A stretch of 64,000 bases of DNA from the NCBI GenBank assembly GCA_900095095.1, contig FMBT01000411.1, positions 1-64,000 of the forward strand, written 5' to 3'. The notes below the pieces were generated by a model. The model had not been told where the DNA came from. It saw only the letters and a list, made by a program, of their open reading frames with translations, and searched no databases. The position numbers were made by a program, and so were the translations under genes. Of the stretch, positions 47,116 to 57,753 are shown piece by piece; position 1 is the stretch's first letter, and each line of letters begins with the position of its first letter. This stretch comes from Fragilariopsis cylindrus CCMP1102. Lineage: Eukaryota > Bacillariophyta > Bacillariophyceae > Bacillariales > Bacillariaceae.

Positions 47116-48437
47116 GGTGAAATACTTTTTTTAAAATTATTTTAAATTTATTTGTTACGCTAGACGTTGCAATTAGTTACGAGTTCATTGTCGGCAGTAG
47201 TAGTAACAAAGTGTAGCGACTCTTTAGTAAGGAGGTAAATTGAGGAAAAGTGAGTCACGAGTCGAGTGAGTCGAGTGAGTCGTGTCCGTCCTGCGTACAG
47301 TTATGACAATCTCTCAGATTTTATTGTCTATTTATCACTTTGTAGTCTTGTACCATGTATGCATAGCCCTAGCTAGTTGGAAGTTACCTAGTAAAAGTCA
47401 TATTTTATAACCCTCAAATAGACTGTTGTATGAGTCATTTGTGCCTAGAATAGCAACTATATTCTAGGGTAGAATTAAATGAACAGAATTGGTCTCAGCA
47501 CCACCTAAATATATTTCTTGTTTTTTGTTCTGCACTATACTATTTTTCGGTTGGACTAGCATACACAACATCATGATTTGTTATTCTGTTCCATACCCAT
47601 TACTGTTTATGTAAATGGAAATTTGGATCTGACACAATGATATATTATAGTTGCTGTTTTCTCATGAAACATAATATCATGCACAACATAAAGTATTTAA
47701 AAAGCACCTGTTGTTGTTGAAGGTTATCATCATCGTACGTCAACCCGGCTCTTGCTGCAAATTACCAGTTTCTTCTATTTGTCTTTGGAGCACACTATTT
47801 TGAGATCACGATTTTAGGAGCTTTTCCGGAACATCGATGTTGGATTACATCATAGTACAGTACAGTATATTTTTTCATTATTGCACTCGACTCATGACAC
47901 TTTTTTTGGTGGCATACATAACTTTTTCCAATGGAACCACCTACAGCAAAAAATGCAAGCAATACAATTTACAGCATACATTAAAATCACAGTCACAAAT
48001 ATATTCTGAAAAAGAATTGGATGACGTCTTCCTCGAAATAAACTGACCTAGCTGCTAATAGAGGAAAAAAAGATATGAATACAAATAAATTTCATAGTTG
48101 CTTTTAAAATATTTTTCGGCTCGTACATTACATATTATTATCATACAAAAATGATTTAGACAGAAATTTTGGAAGTTTTCCCAATAAGATTCTCTATCCT
48201 GTTTTCCGTTTTCATTCTTCGTCAACAGCGCTATTTCCAGTGGACGAAAAAATAAAATAAGGGTGTATATATATTATATATAATCAACACTCAAAAACAT
48301 TATACAGTAAGTAAAAATATTATTCACGTATATACCTCAAACAACATTTCCTTCCCGAACGCATCCATTCGTAGTTTTTTTTTTTTTTCTCAAATAATCA
48401 TATCAATATCTTCATCTAAATAACTCTCTTTCTATCT
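47116..48437. other. Intergenic, 1.3 kb
   Basis: This lies upstream of the P1/P2 gene and downstream of cofilin. Overlapping GAGTCGAGTGAGTC repeats are at ~47253-47281 near the P1/P2 start. The open frame at 47837-48046 has no ATG at its start and no support. No gene called. Confidence 0.45.
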
Positions 48438-49340
48438 TTAAGCGAATTTCTTCACTACAGGTAAAATAGACTCATCTAAATCCAATTCAGCTGAATCTGT
48501 TGCATTAATATGGATACCAACACCATTCAATGCGGCTTTGATCGATTCCTTTGAGGAAGAGTAAAGCATTTTTTCTCTAACTGAGGCAGTATCGGGAACC
48601 CATGAAATAAAAACAAGTTTCGAGGTGGGACGACCATCCTTTGTTTCAAAATCCAAATCAATTAATCCGTATCGGGGTTCATTTTCCGGTAGATCTTTCA
48701 CAAAATCAGCATATGTTGCACTTCGTTCACCGGAACTAGCAATCACGATCGTCTTCTTGTTCTCAATTTTGTATACGTAGTATCGGATGGGTGATTTTTG
48801 GAGTTTAAAATCCTGGAATTTTTCTCCAATTTCATCTTCTACTGCCACACCGCTGCTCTGTAGTTTTTAAATTTTATTTTATTTTATTTTGTAGAAGAAA
48901 TACGACGAGGAGTGAGTGTTACTGGAAAATAAACCGGGTAATTTTAATTGGACAAAGTGTATTGTATGTATGACCCACATATCAATGCATCTCCTTGGAT
49001 TGAACGAAGATAAGCCACGTCTTCTACCAGTATTTACTACGACGCTTTACAACTCGATCATAGGTACTATTACTATGAAGATATGCCATTTTCGAGGTGC
49101 TAAGACCCCGTAACAACCTCAAGGTCGGTACAGTACTTTAGCAACTGGTTCGGGACCAAGTGCCGAAAAGGTTTTCACCTTTAAATATGAAGGAACACTC
49201 GGAGCATTAAGAAACGCACAGATATTACAATACGACTGAAAATTCAAAAATCAACCCAAAAGACTATCGACGATCCGCCGATCAACAGCATGATACGCAG
49301 TACCACTAGTACTCGAATCTCGTCAATTTCATCTTACCAT
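48438..49340 (-). CDS. ADF: Actin-depolymerising factor / cofilin
   Basis: A 140-residue ADF/cofilin that severs and depolymerises actin filaments. The main exon, 48857-48438, starts SSGVAVEDEIGEKFQDFKLQ and has no start codon of its own. YYVYKIENKKTIVIAS, YGLIDLDFETKDGRPTSKLV and FISWVPDTASVREKMLYSSS (actin-binding helix) are all conserved. The missing ATG is at 49340-49338, followed at once by GTAAGAT, giving a 480-bp intron (49337-48858) that ends CTACAG. The first coding exon is therefore only the start codon, giving MSSGVAVEDE, the usual cofilin N-terminus with its regulatory serine. The frame is intact. The exon-1 assignment is an inference from the perfect donor and from length; the domain itself is certain. 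Confidence 0.9.
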
Positions 49341-50528
49341 TTTGTTGTTGAATTATCTTGGAAGATAAAGTTGATGGTTGTTGTAGTGTAGTTTTGTCGA
49401 AGCTATTCGCAATTAATAAAGTCTTGAAGTGTGAGCCCAGGAAGTGAAGATGCCGTTGTAGTGAACAAGTATTGTACTGTACGCCAATAATAACGGTTTG
49501 AAATAAGGTTTTTTTGAAAAACCAGTCACCACGACAAGAAAGCACACAAAATGACTGCTTGACTTTACCGTTAAAATACTGTTAAATTCTGTACTACATC
49601 AAGGGCTTGGTAATAAAAGGGAGGGGAGGAGGTATTTGGTTGATTTAGGGGAGAGGAATATTTTTGATTTTACAGTAGGATGAGGGTTTTCGAACAAGCT
49701 TTCTTTACGTTACTATTTTTCATATTATTATGTTCTTTGACTTGGAGGACAAAACAAACGGCTAGAAAGAATACATCTTATAACTACTGTACTTGATATT
49801 TTATGAAAGTACAGACAGTGCATGTATAATATCGTACGCATGCATATACAGTAGAGGGAACATGGGAATAAAAAATTGTCGTAAAATTGTTGAAGTAGAT
49901 TATGAAATTGAAATAAAGATCATGGATTTAAAATGTACTGTTACATACCGTACGACCCTTTGTTTTTTCAAGATGAAAAATTAAGCTCGGCCAGATATCT
50001 TAAATATATTATAGTATAATAACAGCGGAGCGGCATTATTTTTGCATCGTTCATTTCGTCACTTTCGTTCTTGACGAAAAACGGTCAATACATTTAATAA
50101 TCACTATACTATGGGAGGGTGTTTCTCCTTGTTTTCATTCAATCCGCAAGTACTATTATATGCCACACCTTCAATGCATAATTTGTTTATTTTTGTCTCC
50201 CATTTCCTTTCCTCAATGTCCAAACCAAGCTATCATCCAACATTTCTGAATTTATACCGTACCGCATACAGCAGATTACATATCGAATTAAATCATTTTC
50301 GCATCATACTGTTTCTGCAATGCAACAGAGGAAGGTAGGTAGAATATATAAGGAAGCCATCGATATGTTCCCAAGTAACAAATAATCGTAGAATAGACAT
50401 TCTTGTAGAAATCATAATCAATATCGACGGTCGCCTTAATCGTACTTATGATGTCTGAATGGATTGAATCAATCCCCTTATATAATATCATAACAAAATA
50501 ATGTGCAACATATTCAGATAGAGTATAC
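49341..50528. other. Intergenic, 1.2 kb
   Basis: Cofilin 5' region and ORMDL 3' region. The short ATG frame at 50111-50338 (+) overlaps the region downstream of ORMDL and has no recognisable feature. No gene called. Confidence 0.45.
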
Positions 50529-51401
50529 TCAATCTTGTTTATCTCCACGTTGTTGCTGTTGTTGCCCTCGTCGTCTTCGTCGTCTTGCTGCAACGTGACG
50601 ATCGTCATTATTGTTGTTGTTGTTTTTGTATTCATAATTGTCATCAATTCCTGTTGTTTGATTTATACCGAATATCCGTACACCGTTCATGATAGGTAAT
50701 TTTCCCATCATGTGTATTATCCATAAAATGACATTGGAAAAACAAACAATATAAGAATATTTTGAAAAATGACATGCCGCATAGCATAAGACGGTCGGAA
50801 CGATAAATAGTGTTCGTTTGACATTCAGTATTTGACTCCGACCTTCCAATTGTTCCCATAATGTCATAGCGGCCAATTCACCATGTTCATCAAACATACT
50901 ACCTTTGACCCAATGTAGATAAATTGTTGTCACTAAACAATGCACGGCATTCGTGACAGTCCAACTCCAATGCAATGGTATAATACTGCCATTACTACTA
51001 CCTGCGGCAGGAGCACCGGAATTATCGTACGAATCTAAAACAGCCAAGACAATAAGCTGAAAGAGACAAATGCTACCCACGTAGGTACCCAATAACAGAA
51101 ACCCACCACGTTCGAGCCAATCGGTATGTTCATTCCGTGCCAATTCGAAACCTAACATATCCCCCTCCGGATTACCAAATAATCCACTATATGTACGTGT
51201 TATATCACGAGAATTGATACGTGAACGATTACTATTACTGTTATTACTATCATCTTCCTTGTCATAGACACGACTACGTGTTGGTGTGTCGGGTGCGTGA
51301 TTGTTATGATTATTTGTTGTTGACATACTACTGCTACTACTATTGTTGCTAGCCATAATAAGACTTTCGCCACGGATTGTTCTTGGGGGTGACGATGTCA
51401 T
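50529..51401 (-). CDS. ORMDL: ORMDL family protein
   Basis: An ER membrane protein that restrains serine palmitoyltransferase, the first step of sphingolipid synthesis. 290 residues, intact. The conserved core (~145-245) reads PLHWSWTVTNAVHCLVTTIY, LHWVKGSMFDEHGELAAMTL, WEQLEGRSQILNVKRTLFIV, CHFSKYSYIVCFSNV and LPIMNGVRIFGINQ, the last being the family signature. Four hydrophobic segments are visible (GGFLLLGTYVGSICLFQLIV, the VHCLVTTIYL region, TLFIVPTVLCYAAC, YIVCFSNVILWIIHMMG). It is nearly twice the ~150-residue animal protein. A Ser/Asn-rich N-terminal tail of ~85 residues and a polyN/polyR/polyQ C-terminal tail of ~45 residues are added. The start codon is followed by TSSPPRTIRGES. A (CTTT)n run lies just upstream. 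Confidence 0.92.
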   Translation of the reverse strand: MTSSPPRTIRGESLIMASNNSSSSSMSTTNNHNNHAPDTPTRSRVYDKEDDSNNSNSNRSRINSRDITRTYSGLFGNPEGDMLGFELARNEHTDWLERGGFLLLGTYVGSICLFQLIVLAVLDSYDNSGAPAAGSSNGSIIPLHWSWTVTNAVHCLVTTIYLHWVKGSMFDEHGELAAMTLWEQLEGRSQILNVKRTLFIVPTVLCYAACHFSKYSYIVCFSNVILWIIHMMGKLPIMNGVRIFGINQTTGIDDNYEYKNNNNNNDDRHVAARRRRRRGQQQQQRGDKQD

Positions 51402-52024
51402 TTTTCTTTTTCTTTCTTTCTTTCTTTCTTTTTTGAATATGTTTTCCTGTGTAATTATTTTTTCTATCGAATTGCAGTGCCCGCTGAATTTGTTGTCCAG
51501 TTCAGTTTCGATGCGTACTGTATCAGGCAGTTAAACGTTACGTTGTCCCGAGTACTAAAACCTAGATCTGCAACTTCTCTAGCAGAAATCGTCAAAAAGT
51601 CACAATACCAATACACAGAGAGGCGCTAAATTTATAGAGAGATGGAAGACAGGATTTTCGCTAATGAATGCTTTCTTCTTACTCAATCAATATACGTAAG
51701 ACTTTCAATGGTAACAACAAAATTGAAACATAACTTGGTTGCTTCTGGTTCTTTAAAAATTGTAGCAGTTGCGATTTGTAGGACATAAACTGTTACCAGC
51801 ATTCAGCATTAATAATTGTGTTGAGGGTGCAGGAAATCTGAATTCGATTTTTTTTAATATTTTGCTAATGATAAATTCCACGTGTAACTGAATGAATCTC
51901 AAACACTGAGATCCGATTTTTGAATTTTGACACAAATATCAAGTACAGTAGTTGCTTCATCACAATCACGCAACAACAAATATAAGCAATAAAATAATAA
52001 TACCGTAACAGCTTGCTTACTACG
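51402..52024. other. Divergent promoter region
   Basis: This lies between ORMDL (-) and the second SQYYNDVY gene (+). A (TTTC)n run is at ~51409-51430. No gene seen. Confidence 0.45.
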
Positions 52025-52686
52025 ATGATGATGATGTTGAGATCAAGACGACTTCTACTGGCGATTGCCACTGTATTTATGCTAGTCTGTAGTACAACAA
52101 CAAGTGCACAGGACCAACAATATAATGAGTATGGACAAGATGAAGGTTATTCTCAAGATGGTCTTTACGCTGATTATGCCCGACAGCAACAAATTAAGGA
52201 AGCCGGTAAAGCGTGAGTTGAATGAAATGTCAATTTTTCTTGGGTTTTTTGTTCGGAATTGAAAACGATCAAGAGAGAGTAACATACTTCTTTGAAATTT
52301 CAAATTTGTCTATCTTTTGTCACCAATGTTCTCTCACATATCCTTTTCGTCTTTGTCTCCAATTTGAAATGTATTTCGAATTTCCTTATTCGTGTTGATG
52401 TTGTTGCTGGATTTGATTTGATTTGATTTGATTTGATTTGATATACTATTGTTTTTCCTCCTCTAAAAGTCCATTTGGTTGGGGTAAGATTCTAATAGGA
52501 ACAGGAGTCGGATGGGTTATGGGAGGGAAAATCCATGCCCAAAGGAAAGAAAAAAAATTGAATGCTAGACACAAGGAAGAACAGAAAGCGTTATACAGTC
52601 AATATTATAATGATGTATACCAATTGCAACAACAAAATGCTGAAATGAGTGAAGCTCTAAAGGGACTGGGCTACCGTGTTCAATAA
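52025..52686 (+). CDS. Short SQYYNDVY-motif membrane protein (family member B)
   Basis: 134 residues, intact. Exons 52025-52212 and 52470-52686 (GTGAGT...AAAAG, phase 2). It has a signal peptide (RRLLLAIATVFMLVCSTTTS, then AQ), a Tyr/Gln/Asp/Gly-rich segment (QYNEYGQDEGYSQDGLYADY), a short hydrophobic Gly-rich span (ILIGTGVGWVMGGKI), and a basic coiled coil with KALYSQYYNDVYQLQQQN. It ends shortly after, without EF-hands. Over ~60 residues after the intron about half match the gene at 44786-45782, and intron position and phase are the same, so these are paralogues. The Met run at the start (four ATGs) leaves the exact start open by a few residues. Function unknown. Confidence 0.8.
52410..52441 (+). 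repeat. (GATTT)n microsatellite in intron
   Basis: Six copies of GATTT in the intron of family member B. Shorter GATTT runs occur in the intron of member A (~45061-45073) and after the aureochrome (~10388). Confidence 0.88.
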
Positions 52687-53527
52687 AGAAAGCAAACATG
52701 CTAAGCTAGCAAATAATGGCGTCATCCTCCAATGATAGGTCTTTACATATAAAGCAGTTGATTGATTGATTCATTAATTCCTCAATATCCAGAAATATTA
52801 CTATCGAATTGTGTTTATATATTTTAAATTTTATGTCGATCGAGTTTTTGTCCCTAGTGATAGTGATAGAAGAAGCGTCCCACTACTCAGTCTAGCTGTC
52901 TGCTGAATATCAAAAAAAAAAGAGAGGATAAACGTACCATAATATGATAATAGTAGGGAGTAGGATTTATGTTTAAAGTCTAACGAAATAGTCAATTTGG
53001 TAAAATTGTCATACCATCAAAATCGGATGACATTGATGGCGTTCAGTATTTAGCACTTTCAGATTGTATTTAGTGTTGTTTTTGGCCTACTGGCAAAGCT
53101 TTTCTTCGTCGTCGTCGTCGTCGTCGTTGTTCTCGCCGTTGCGTTTTATCAGGTACGAATATATACCAAAGCGGACGACGACGACGACGTCCATGATTGT
53201 TGATGACGATGTCACGATTATGGATGTCATGATTCATTAGGGAGGAACTTGAATACGTTTCAGTTTTTGTGGAAGAATCTACAGTAGTAGCACCACGATA
53301 AACACTAACGGCAGCGGTGGTGGTGGTTAACGTTCTTCTTATTCTTACTGATGATTGTGTATGGAGTAACCTTAGTAGATTCTTATTGCTAGTATAGCTT
53401 TGACTGTATTGATGTCATCGTGAAGTGTGAAGGCCATGGTAAAGTTACGTAGATGAGTTAACAATTTGAATATAATATAAAGAGTAAAGGTTATAGTACA
53501 CGCAACAGCATAGTATATCACATTATG
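52687..53527. other. Intergenic, convergent 3' regions
   Basis: This lies between member B (+) and the TPR-methyltransferase (-). CGT/GTC triplet runs are at ~53107-53126 and a (GAC)n run at ~53173-53188. No gene seen. Confidence 0.45.
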
Positions 53528-55045
53528 TTATATAATCTTAACAATAGCTTGTTGGGACACCATAGAAATTCCAATGTACTCATAGTTCCACCCATACTTG
53601 ATAGTGGCTTCTTGGAAGGCTTTATATTCATCTTTTTTCCAATTTGGGTTTCCTATATATTCATCGAAGACGATAATGGTGCCGGGTACCACTCTTGAAC
53701 CTACTAAATCAAATACATCCTTCGTGGATTCATACATGTCACAATCAATATTCATTAACCTTATAGGACGACGATCCGTGGTAGGTTGTTCCTTTAAAAA
53801 AACTGGCAACGTATCTGAGAAGAGACCCTTGTAAAATTTAACATTGTCTGGTGCCGATGGAATAGTTCCTTGTGTCGAATACGAGCCCTTCTTGTTATTG
53901 AACCAGTCACTCGGTAATCCTTCAAAAGTGTCAAATCCGTGAATGGTGGTGGTATCTTTGGGAAAATATTCTGCCATCATACGAATAGTTTTGCCATAAT
54001 AGACACCAAATTCTAACACTAGACCATCTTCTAAGTCTGCGTGTTGCATTGCCATTTGCATCATATCATATGTAAAATAGTGAACTGATGGTGAGGACCA
54101 TATTTGTTGTTGTTGTTGTTGAATGTATTTCCAACTAGTTGCAATATGAGAAGAATGTTGCGACCTTTCTACCGTCTCAAGCATGTGTTCCATATTTTTC
54201 TTTCCGTCTTCTATACTGTCGTCGTCGGTGCTTATATTATCCGATTCATCCTCCGTATTCAAACGACGAAAGTCATTGATACATAAGTGAATCATGGCTT
54301 CATAATCGCTATCACCTCCTTTCAGCATTAAAGCATGTTGATAACATTCTCTAGCCTCCTTATGACGACCAAGTGAATCAAGACAAATACCTGATAATAT
54401 AACCATGGGACTCTCTGTACCACAGCGTTGATATATTTCCTGTGCGGAAGATTTTTCTCCGCGCCCTTCTAACATTATATTGGCCAGATTGATTTCTGTT
54501 TTCGACGGCCGCTCTTTTTTTTGCTGATTCTGATTCTGCGTTTTGGTGGTGGTGGTGGTGGTGGTGTCATCATGTTCGTTATTCATTGTCATGATAGTTT
54601 GAAATCCATGTATTGCCTCATCTACATATCCCATTTGTGATAGGCAGAATGCACGTTGAAAGGACACATCTTGTATAACATCAAAGGAAGACTTCGGAAG
54701 GAGAAAGAGAATAGTATCATACGCTTCAAGAGCTTGAGATAATTGTTTATTTTTGATGTATAAGGCTGCTTGCTCACGAATTGCATCAATATCGGATGAC
54801 GGTGGTGGTGATGATGATGCCATCGTTGTTGTTTCGCTTGAAGTAGTAGTAGTAGTAGTAGTAGTAGCTGACCGGCTAACACTACTGATCGACCGTTGTT
54901 GTTGTTGTTGTTGCTGTTGGTGTAGTTTATGAGTGTTAGCTGTAAATGCTGATGACTGACCACCGTATCGGGCAGTACTGCATATCACCACCGAAAGGAG
55001 GAATAGGCAGAATTTCGATTTCGATTTCGATATAGACCACGCCAT
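53528..55045 (-). CDS. TPR-methyltransferase (TylF/MTase_24-like), probable plastid protein
   Basis: A 505-residue intact protein. The N-terminus is a signal segment (KFCLFLLSVVICSTARYGG) ending SSAFTANTHK, an ASAF-like cleavage site with Phe, so plastid import is likely. PolyQ and polyT linkers follow, then TPR-like helical repeats (ALYIKNKQLSQALEAYDTIL; AFCLSQMGYVDEAIHGFQTI; SGICLDSLGRHKEARECYQH). The C-terminal ~200 residues are a class I SAM-dependent methyltransferase with motif I GLVLEFGVYYGKTIRMM, then IHGFDTFEGLPSDWF, LMNIDCDMYESTKDVF and GTIIVFDEYIGNPNW, which match the TylF/macrocin O-methyltransferase group and its metal-binding aspartates. The substrate is unknown. I start at the ATG before AWSISKSK; the frame extends upstream only into AT-rich leader. 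Confidence 0.85.
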   Translation of the reverse strand: MAWSISKSKSKFCLFLLSVVICSTARYGGQSSAFTANTHKLHQQQQQQQQRSISSVSRSATTTTTTTTSSETTTMASSSPPPSSDIDAIREQAALYIKNKQLSQALEAYDTILFLLPKSSFDVIQDVSFQRAFCLSQMGYVDEAIHGFQTIMTMNNEHDDTTTTTTTKTQNQNQQKKERPSKTEINLANIMLEGRGEKSSAQEIYQRCGTESPMVILSGICLDSLGRHKEARECYQHALMLKGGDSDYEAMIHLCINDFRRLNTEDESDNISTDDDSIEDGKKNMEHMLETVERSQHSSHIATSWKYIQQQQQQIWSSPSVHYFTYDMMQMAMQHADLEDGLVLEFGVYYGKTIRMMAEYFPKDTTTIHGFDTFEGLPSDWFNNKKGSYSTQGTIPSAPDNVKFYKGLFSDTLPVFLKEQPTTDRRPIRLMNIDCDMYESTKDVFDLVGSRVVPGTIIVFDEYIGNPNWKKDEYKAFQEATIKYGWNYEYIGISMVSQQAIVKII

Positions 55046-55887
55046 TTTTTTTTGGTTGTTTATTTGGAGTTGTTGTGAAAATTTGAAAATAAATACACCC
55101 TTCGGCTGCTGGAAGCAATGATAATTTTGATGAACTCTGCCAAACTCAATATAATATATGAAGAATATGAACTCGTAATCTTTGATGAGCACCAACTCGG
55201 TTATTCGTACACACTGAAATTATTTTTTGAGTGTATTTGAATGGAACAAAATTAGTAGCTACTTCTTGTTCGGTTTGCATTACTTGTAGGCAGCGATATG
55301 AGTTGGGATTTACGATTTATATCATCGGCGTCCTGTTTCCACAAAATAAAATGGGTGCTGCGGTGAGATTGTTCCAGTCTTAACACAATTTCATTTTTTG
55401 CGCGTGCGCCAAAAAACAAGAGTGTCAGTATCTACTTAGTACGCACGGGTTTGAAGTTCAATCATAATCCTCCTCCCACTTTGATAACCAATAACACGCC
55501 AGCAGTTTTCGTCGAATGAGGTATTGTGAGGTTCGCGGATAGATTCTCCTCGTGGCAGTTCGCACAGTTTGTTAAAGTGCGGAAGAAGACGGCAGAAGAA
55601 ACACATCAATTCCGCCAAGCCAAGCAACGTAACACGACTACTGTACAGCACATCATGGCGTCAAAATAAGGGACAAACATCAGCCGAACGACACAATCAG
55701 AAACTAGGCATCATTATTTGATCGACGCATTCATTATTCATTATTCACAATATTACGGTACATTGAGAAGTGTTACTTAATAATTCATAGTAAAGTAATA
55801 CCAAGTAATACTGTACCCAAAACAGTCATTTCTTTTTGAGAACACACATATTCAAGTACATAAAAAGAACGTTTAGATAAAGCAACA
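55046..55887. other. Divergent promoter region
   Basis: This lies between the methyltransferase (-) and the 397-residue unknown (+). No gene or notable repeat seen. Confidence 0.45.
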
Positions 55888-57081
55888 ATGCCCACGACAA
55901 ATAGTAATAATAATAATAATAATAATAGCATGAGGACGAAAATAAACAAGGTTTTACCGGTACCTATATTCCGTCGTTCTTTCGTCTTATGTCTCCTTTT
56001 GTTGTTCTCTATTTCTTCCGCCACGGATTCATTTCAACAACAACGCGTATCATCATCGAGAAGAAGTAGTACATCAACAACACCATCATCATCCATCGCT
56101 GCCGTTGGCGTCTATAGTGGTGCTATAACTGAACCGTATATAAGGTCCTCCCCAACGGATACTACTGACTCGCGCCGTCGTTCTCTTTGGAATATACTCG
56201 TACCGAACAAAAAGCATAAACGACTAGAACATATAAGAAATAGAAGACTACAAAGAAAAAGAAGAAAAGCTTTACCATTAGACAATGAAGAATATCAACG
56301 ACGAAAAGCAGAATGGGCAACTCGATATGCAACATTAGATGGATTAAGAGAAACATTTGGTTCGAATCAAAACAAGTTCTTTGGTGACTTGGATATACCA
56401 ACCACCAGAAAATTATATAAATCATTATTACCAACAGCTGTTTGTGAATTAGTATTAGATGTCGATGTACGTCCCGAAGAATTAGCTCCGTTAGCATTTG
56501 AGGCTCGGAAGGCAGCGAAGTTGTATGCAAGAGAACGTTGCCATGTACCGGCACGATGGTTAGCAAATTTTTATGATGGATATCGACAATATAAAAAATA
56601 TGGTAGATTTCAAATTGAAGGGATGTCCTATGATCAAGTTTGGGATAAATATTATCAACGTTCCACATTAGAACGAAATACACGAAAGCAAAAAAAAAGT
56701 AATACCAGAACACAACACAATGATGACGATGAGGATGATGATTATGATGAGTATGACGATGGTTGGACCGAACAGGATATAGTAGCACAAACCTGTATGA
56801 AAATATTAGAATCGTCTTGTCGGACGAATCCATTAATTGATCAACTGACACTTCGAAAACGAGGGCGGCGGAAACAAAATAATAAAAGGAATGGAAAAAG
56901 AAGTAGAAGGATAAGGATAAGTAGTAGGAAGATCCACATGAATCATGATAGTGAGGATGAAGAATGCGACATAATGGAGGATGAGGAAGAACGTGAAAAT
57001 TTGGAAAAAATTGCCTTGACCTTAGAAGAAGATGTTCGGAAACTATTGGATCCATATAATAATAATAAATACTACCAATGA
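55888..57081 (+). CDS. Unknown 397-residue protein with plastid-type presequence
   Basis: Not recognised; frame intact. After an Asn run a hydrophobic signal segment (SFVLCLLLLFSISSATDSFQ) ends in an ASAF-like site with Phe, so plastid or secretory targeting is likely. A basic segment follows (RRRSLWNILVPNKKHKRLEH, RRLQRKRRK), then a conserved-looking core (~130-260) with AEWATRYATLDGLRETFGSN, ARERCHVPARWLANFYDGYR and QYKKYGRFQIEGMSYDQVWD. The C-terminal third alternates acidic (DDDEDDDYDEYDDG) and very basic (RKRGRRKQNNKRNGKRSRR) runs and ends in a helix with LEEDVRKLLDPY. The alternating charge suggests nucleic-acid or assembly roles, but that is only a guess. A long open frame on the opposite strand is a shadow of this gene. 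Confidence 0.72.
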   Translation: MPTTNSNNNNNNNSMRTKINKVLPVPIFRRSFVLCLLLLFSISSATDSFQQQRVSSSRRSSTSTTPSSSIAAVGVYSGAITEPYIRSSPTDTTDSRRRSLWNILVPNKKHKRLEHIRNRRLQRKRRKALPLDNEEYQRRKAEWATRYATLDGLRETFGSNQNKFFGDLDIPTTRKLYKSLLPTAVCELVLDVDVRPEELAPLAFEARKAAKLYARERCHVPARWLANFYDGYRQYKKYGRFQIEGMSYDQVWDKYYQRSTLERNTRKQKKSNTRTQHNDDDEDDDYDEYDDGWTEQDIVAQTCMKILESSCRTNPLIDQLTLRKRGRRKQNNKRNGKRSRRIRISSRKIHMNHDSEDEECDIMEDEEERENLEKIALTLEEDVRKLLDPYNNNKYYQ

Positions 57082-57753
57082 TTATGCTATGCTATACTAT
57101 GCTATGCTATAATATTACTTAGCTGGGACGGGAAGGTCAGGAGAAAAAAGAAAATCCTTTGTAAAGAACCCAAAAAAGCAAAAGTTTCGCAGTTGAATGA
57201 AGACGCCATTGTAGATTTGATTCGAGGGACCTGCTTGCAGAAAGAGTAAATGAGTTCGCTATTAACTCAAAAGCTCCCTCTCTTTTACTACTTGAAACTA
57301 CACCAAGCAGCAAGCAAGCAAGCCTGCTAAGAATGTAAATAAAATTCAAATTCACAAAAAACTAGATACTCTGTAGATGTTGTACGCGAGACAAGCTAAA
57401 GGCCGCCTTGTCATCTCTACCAAAACGAAACGAGGGATCAACAACTTAGTGAAAGCTATTTCACTGCGAATTTTCGCCTACATACAACTAATGCGAATAG
57501 GACAAACCAAATTGCCATGAATACCTTTTATACAGAGATTATAGACTATAGTAAAATAATGAATACTATTGATTACAGTGGTTACTAGTTCATGAATACT
57601 ATCACATATATTATATCATATTCTCCCGAAATAGATAAACTTCCTTACGCTGCTCCAGAGAAATCTTCCTAAATATAGTCCCGTATACTGTCAAGTACAG
57701 TACATATAGTACACCGTGTACTATACTTATTTCCCGTACAATGGTAAATGTAT
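57082..57753. other. Intergenic with ATGCT repeats
   Basis: Convergent 3' regions. A run of ATGCTATGCTATACT-type repeats at ~57083-57110 directly follows the stop codon of the 397-residue gene. Nothing else seen. Confidence 0.5.

Noticed and set aside
56162-57055. 297-residue minus-strand open frame
   Set aside because: Antisense to the intact 397-residue gene, which has a targeting signal and ordered composition; the minus frame has no domain and odd composition.
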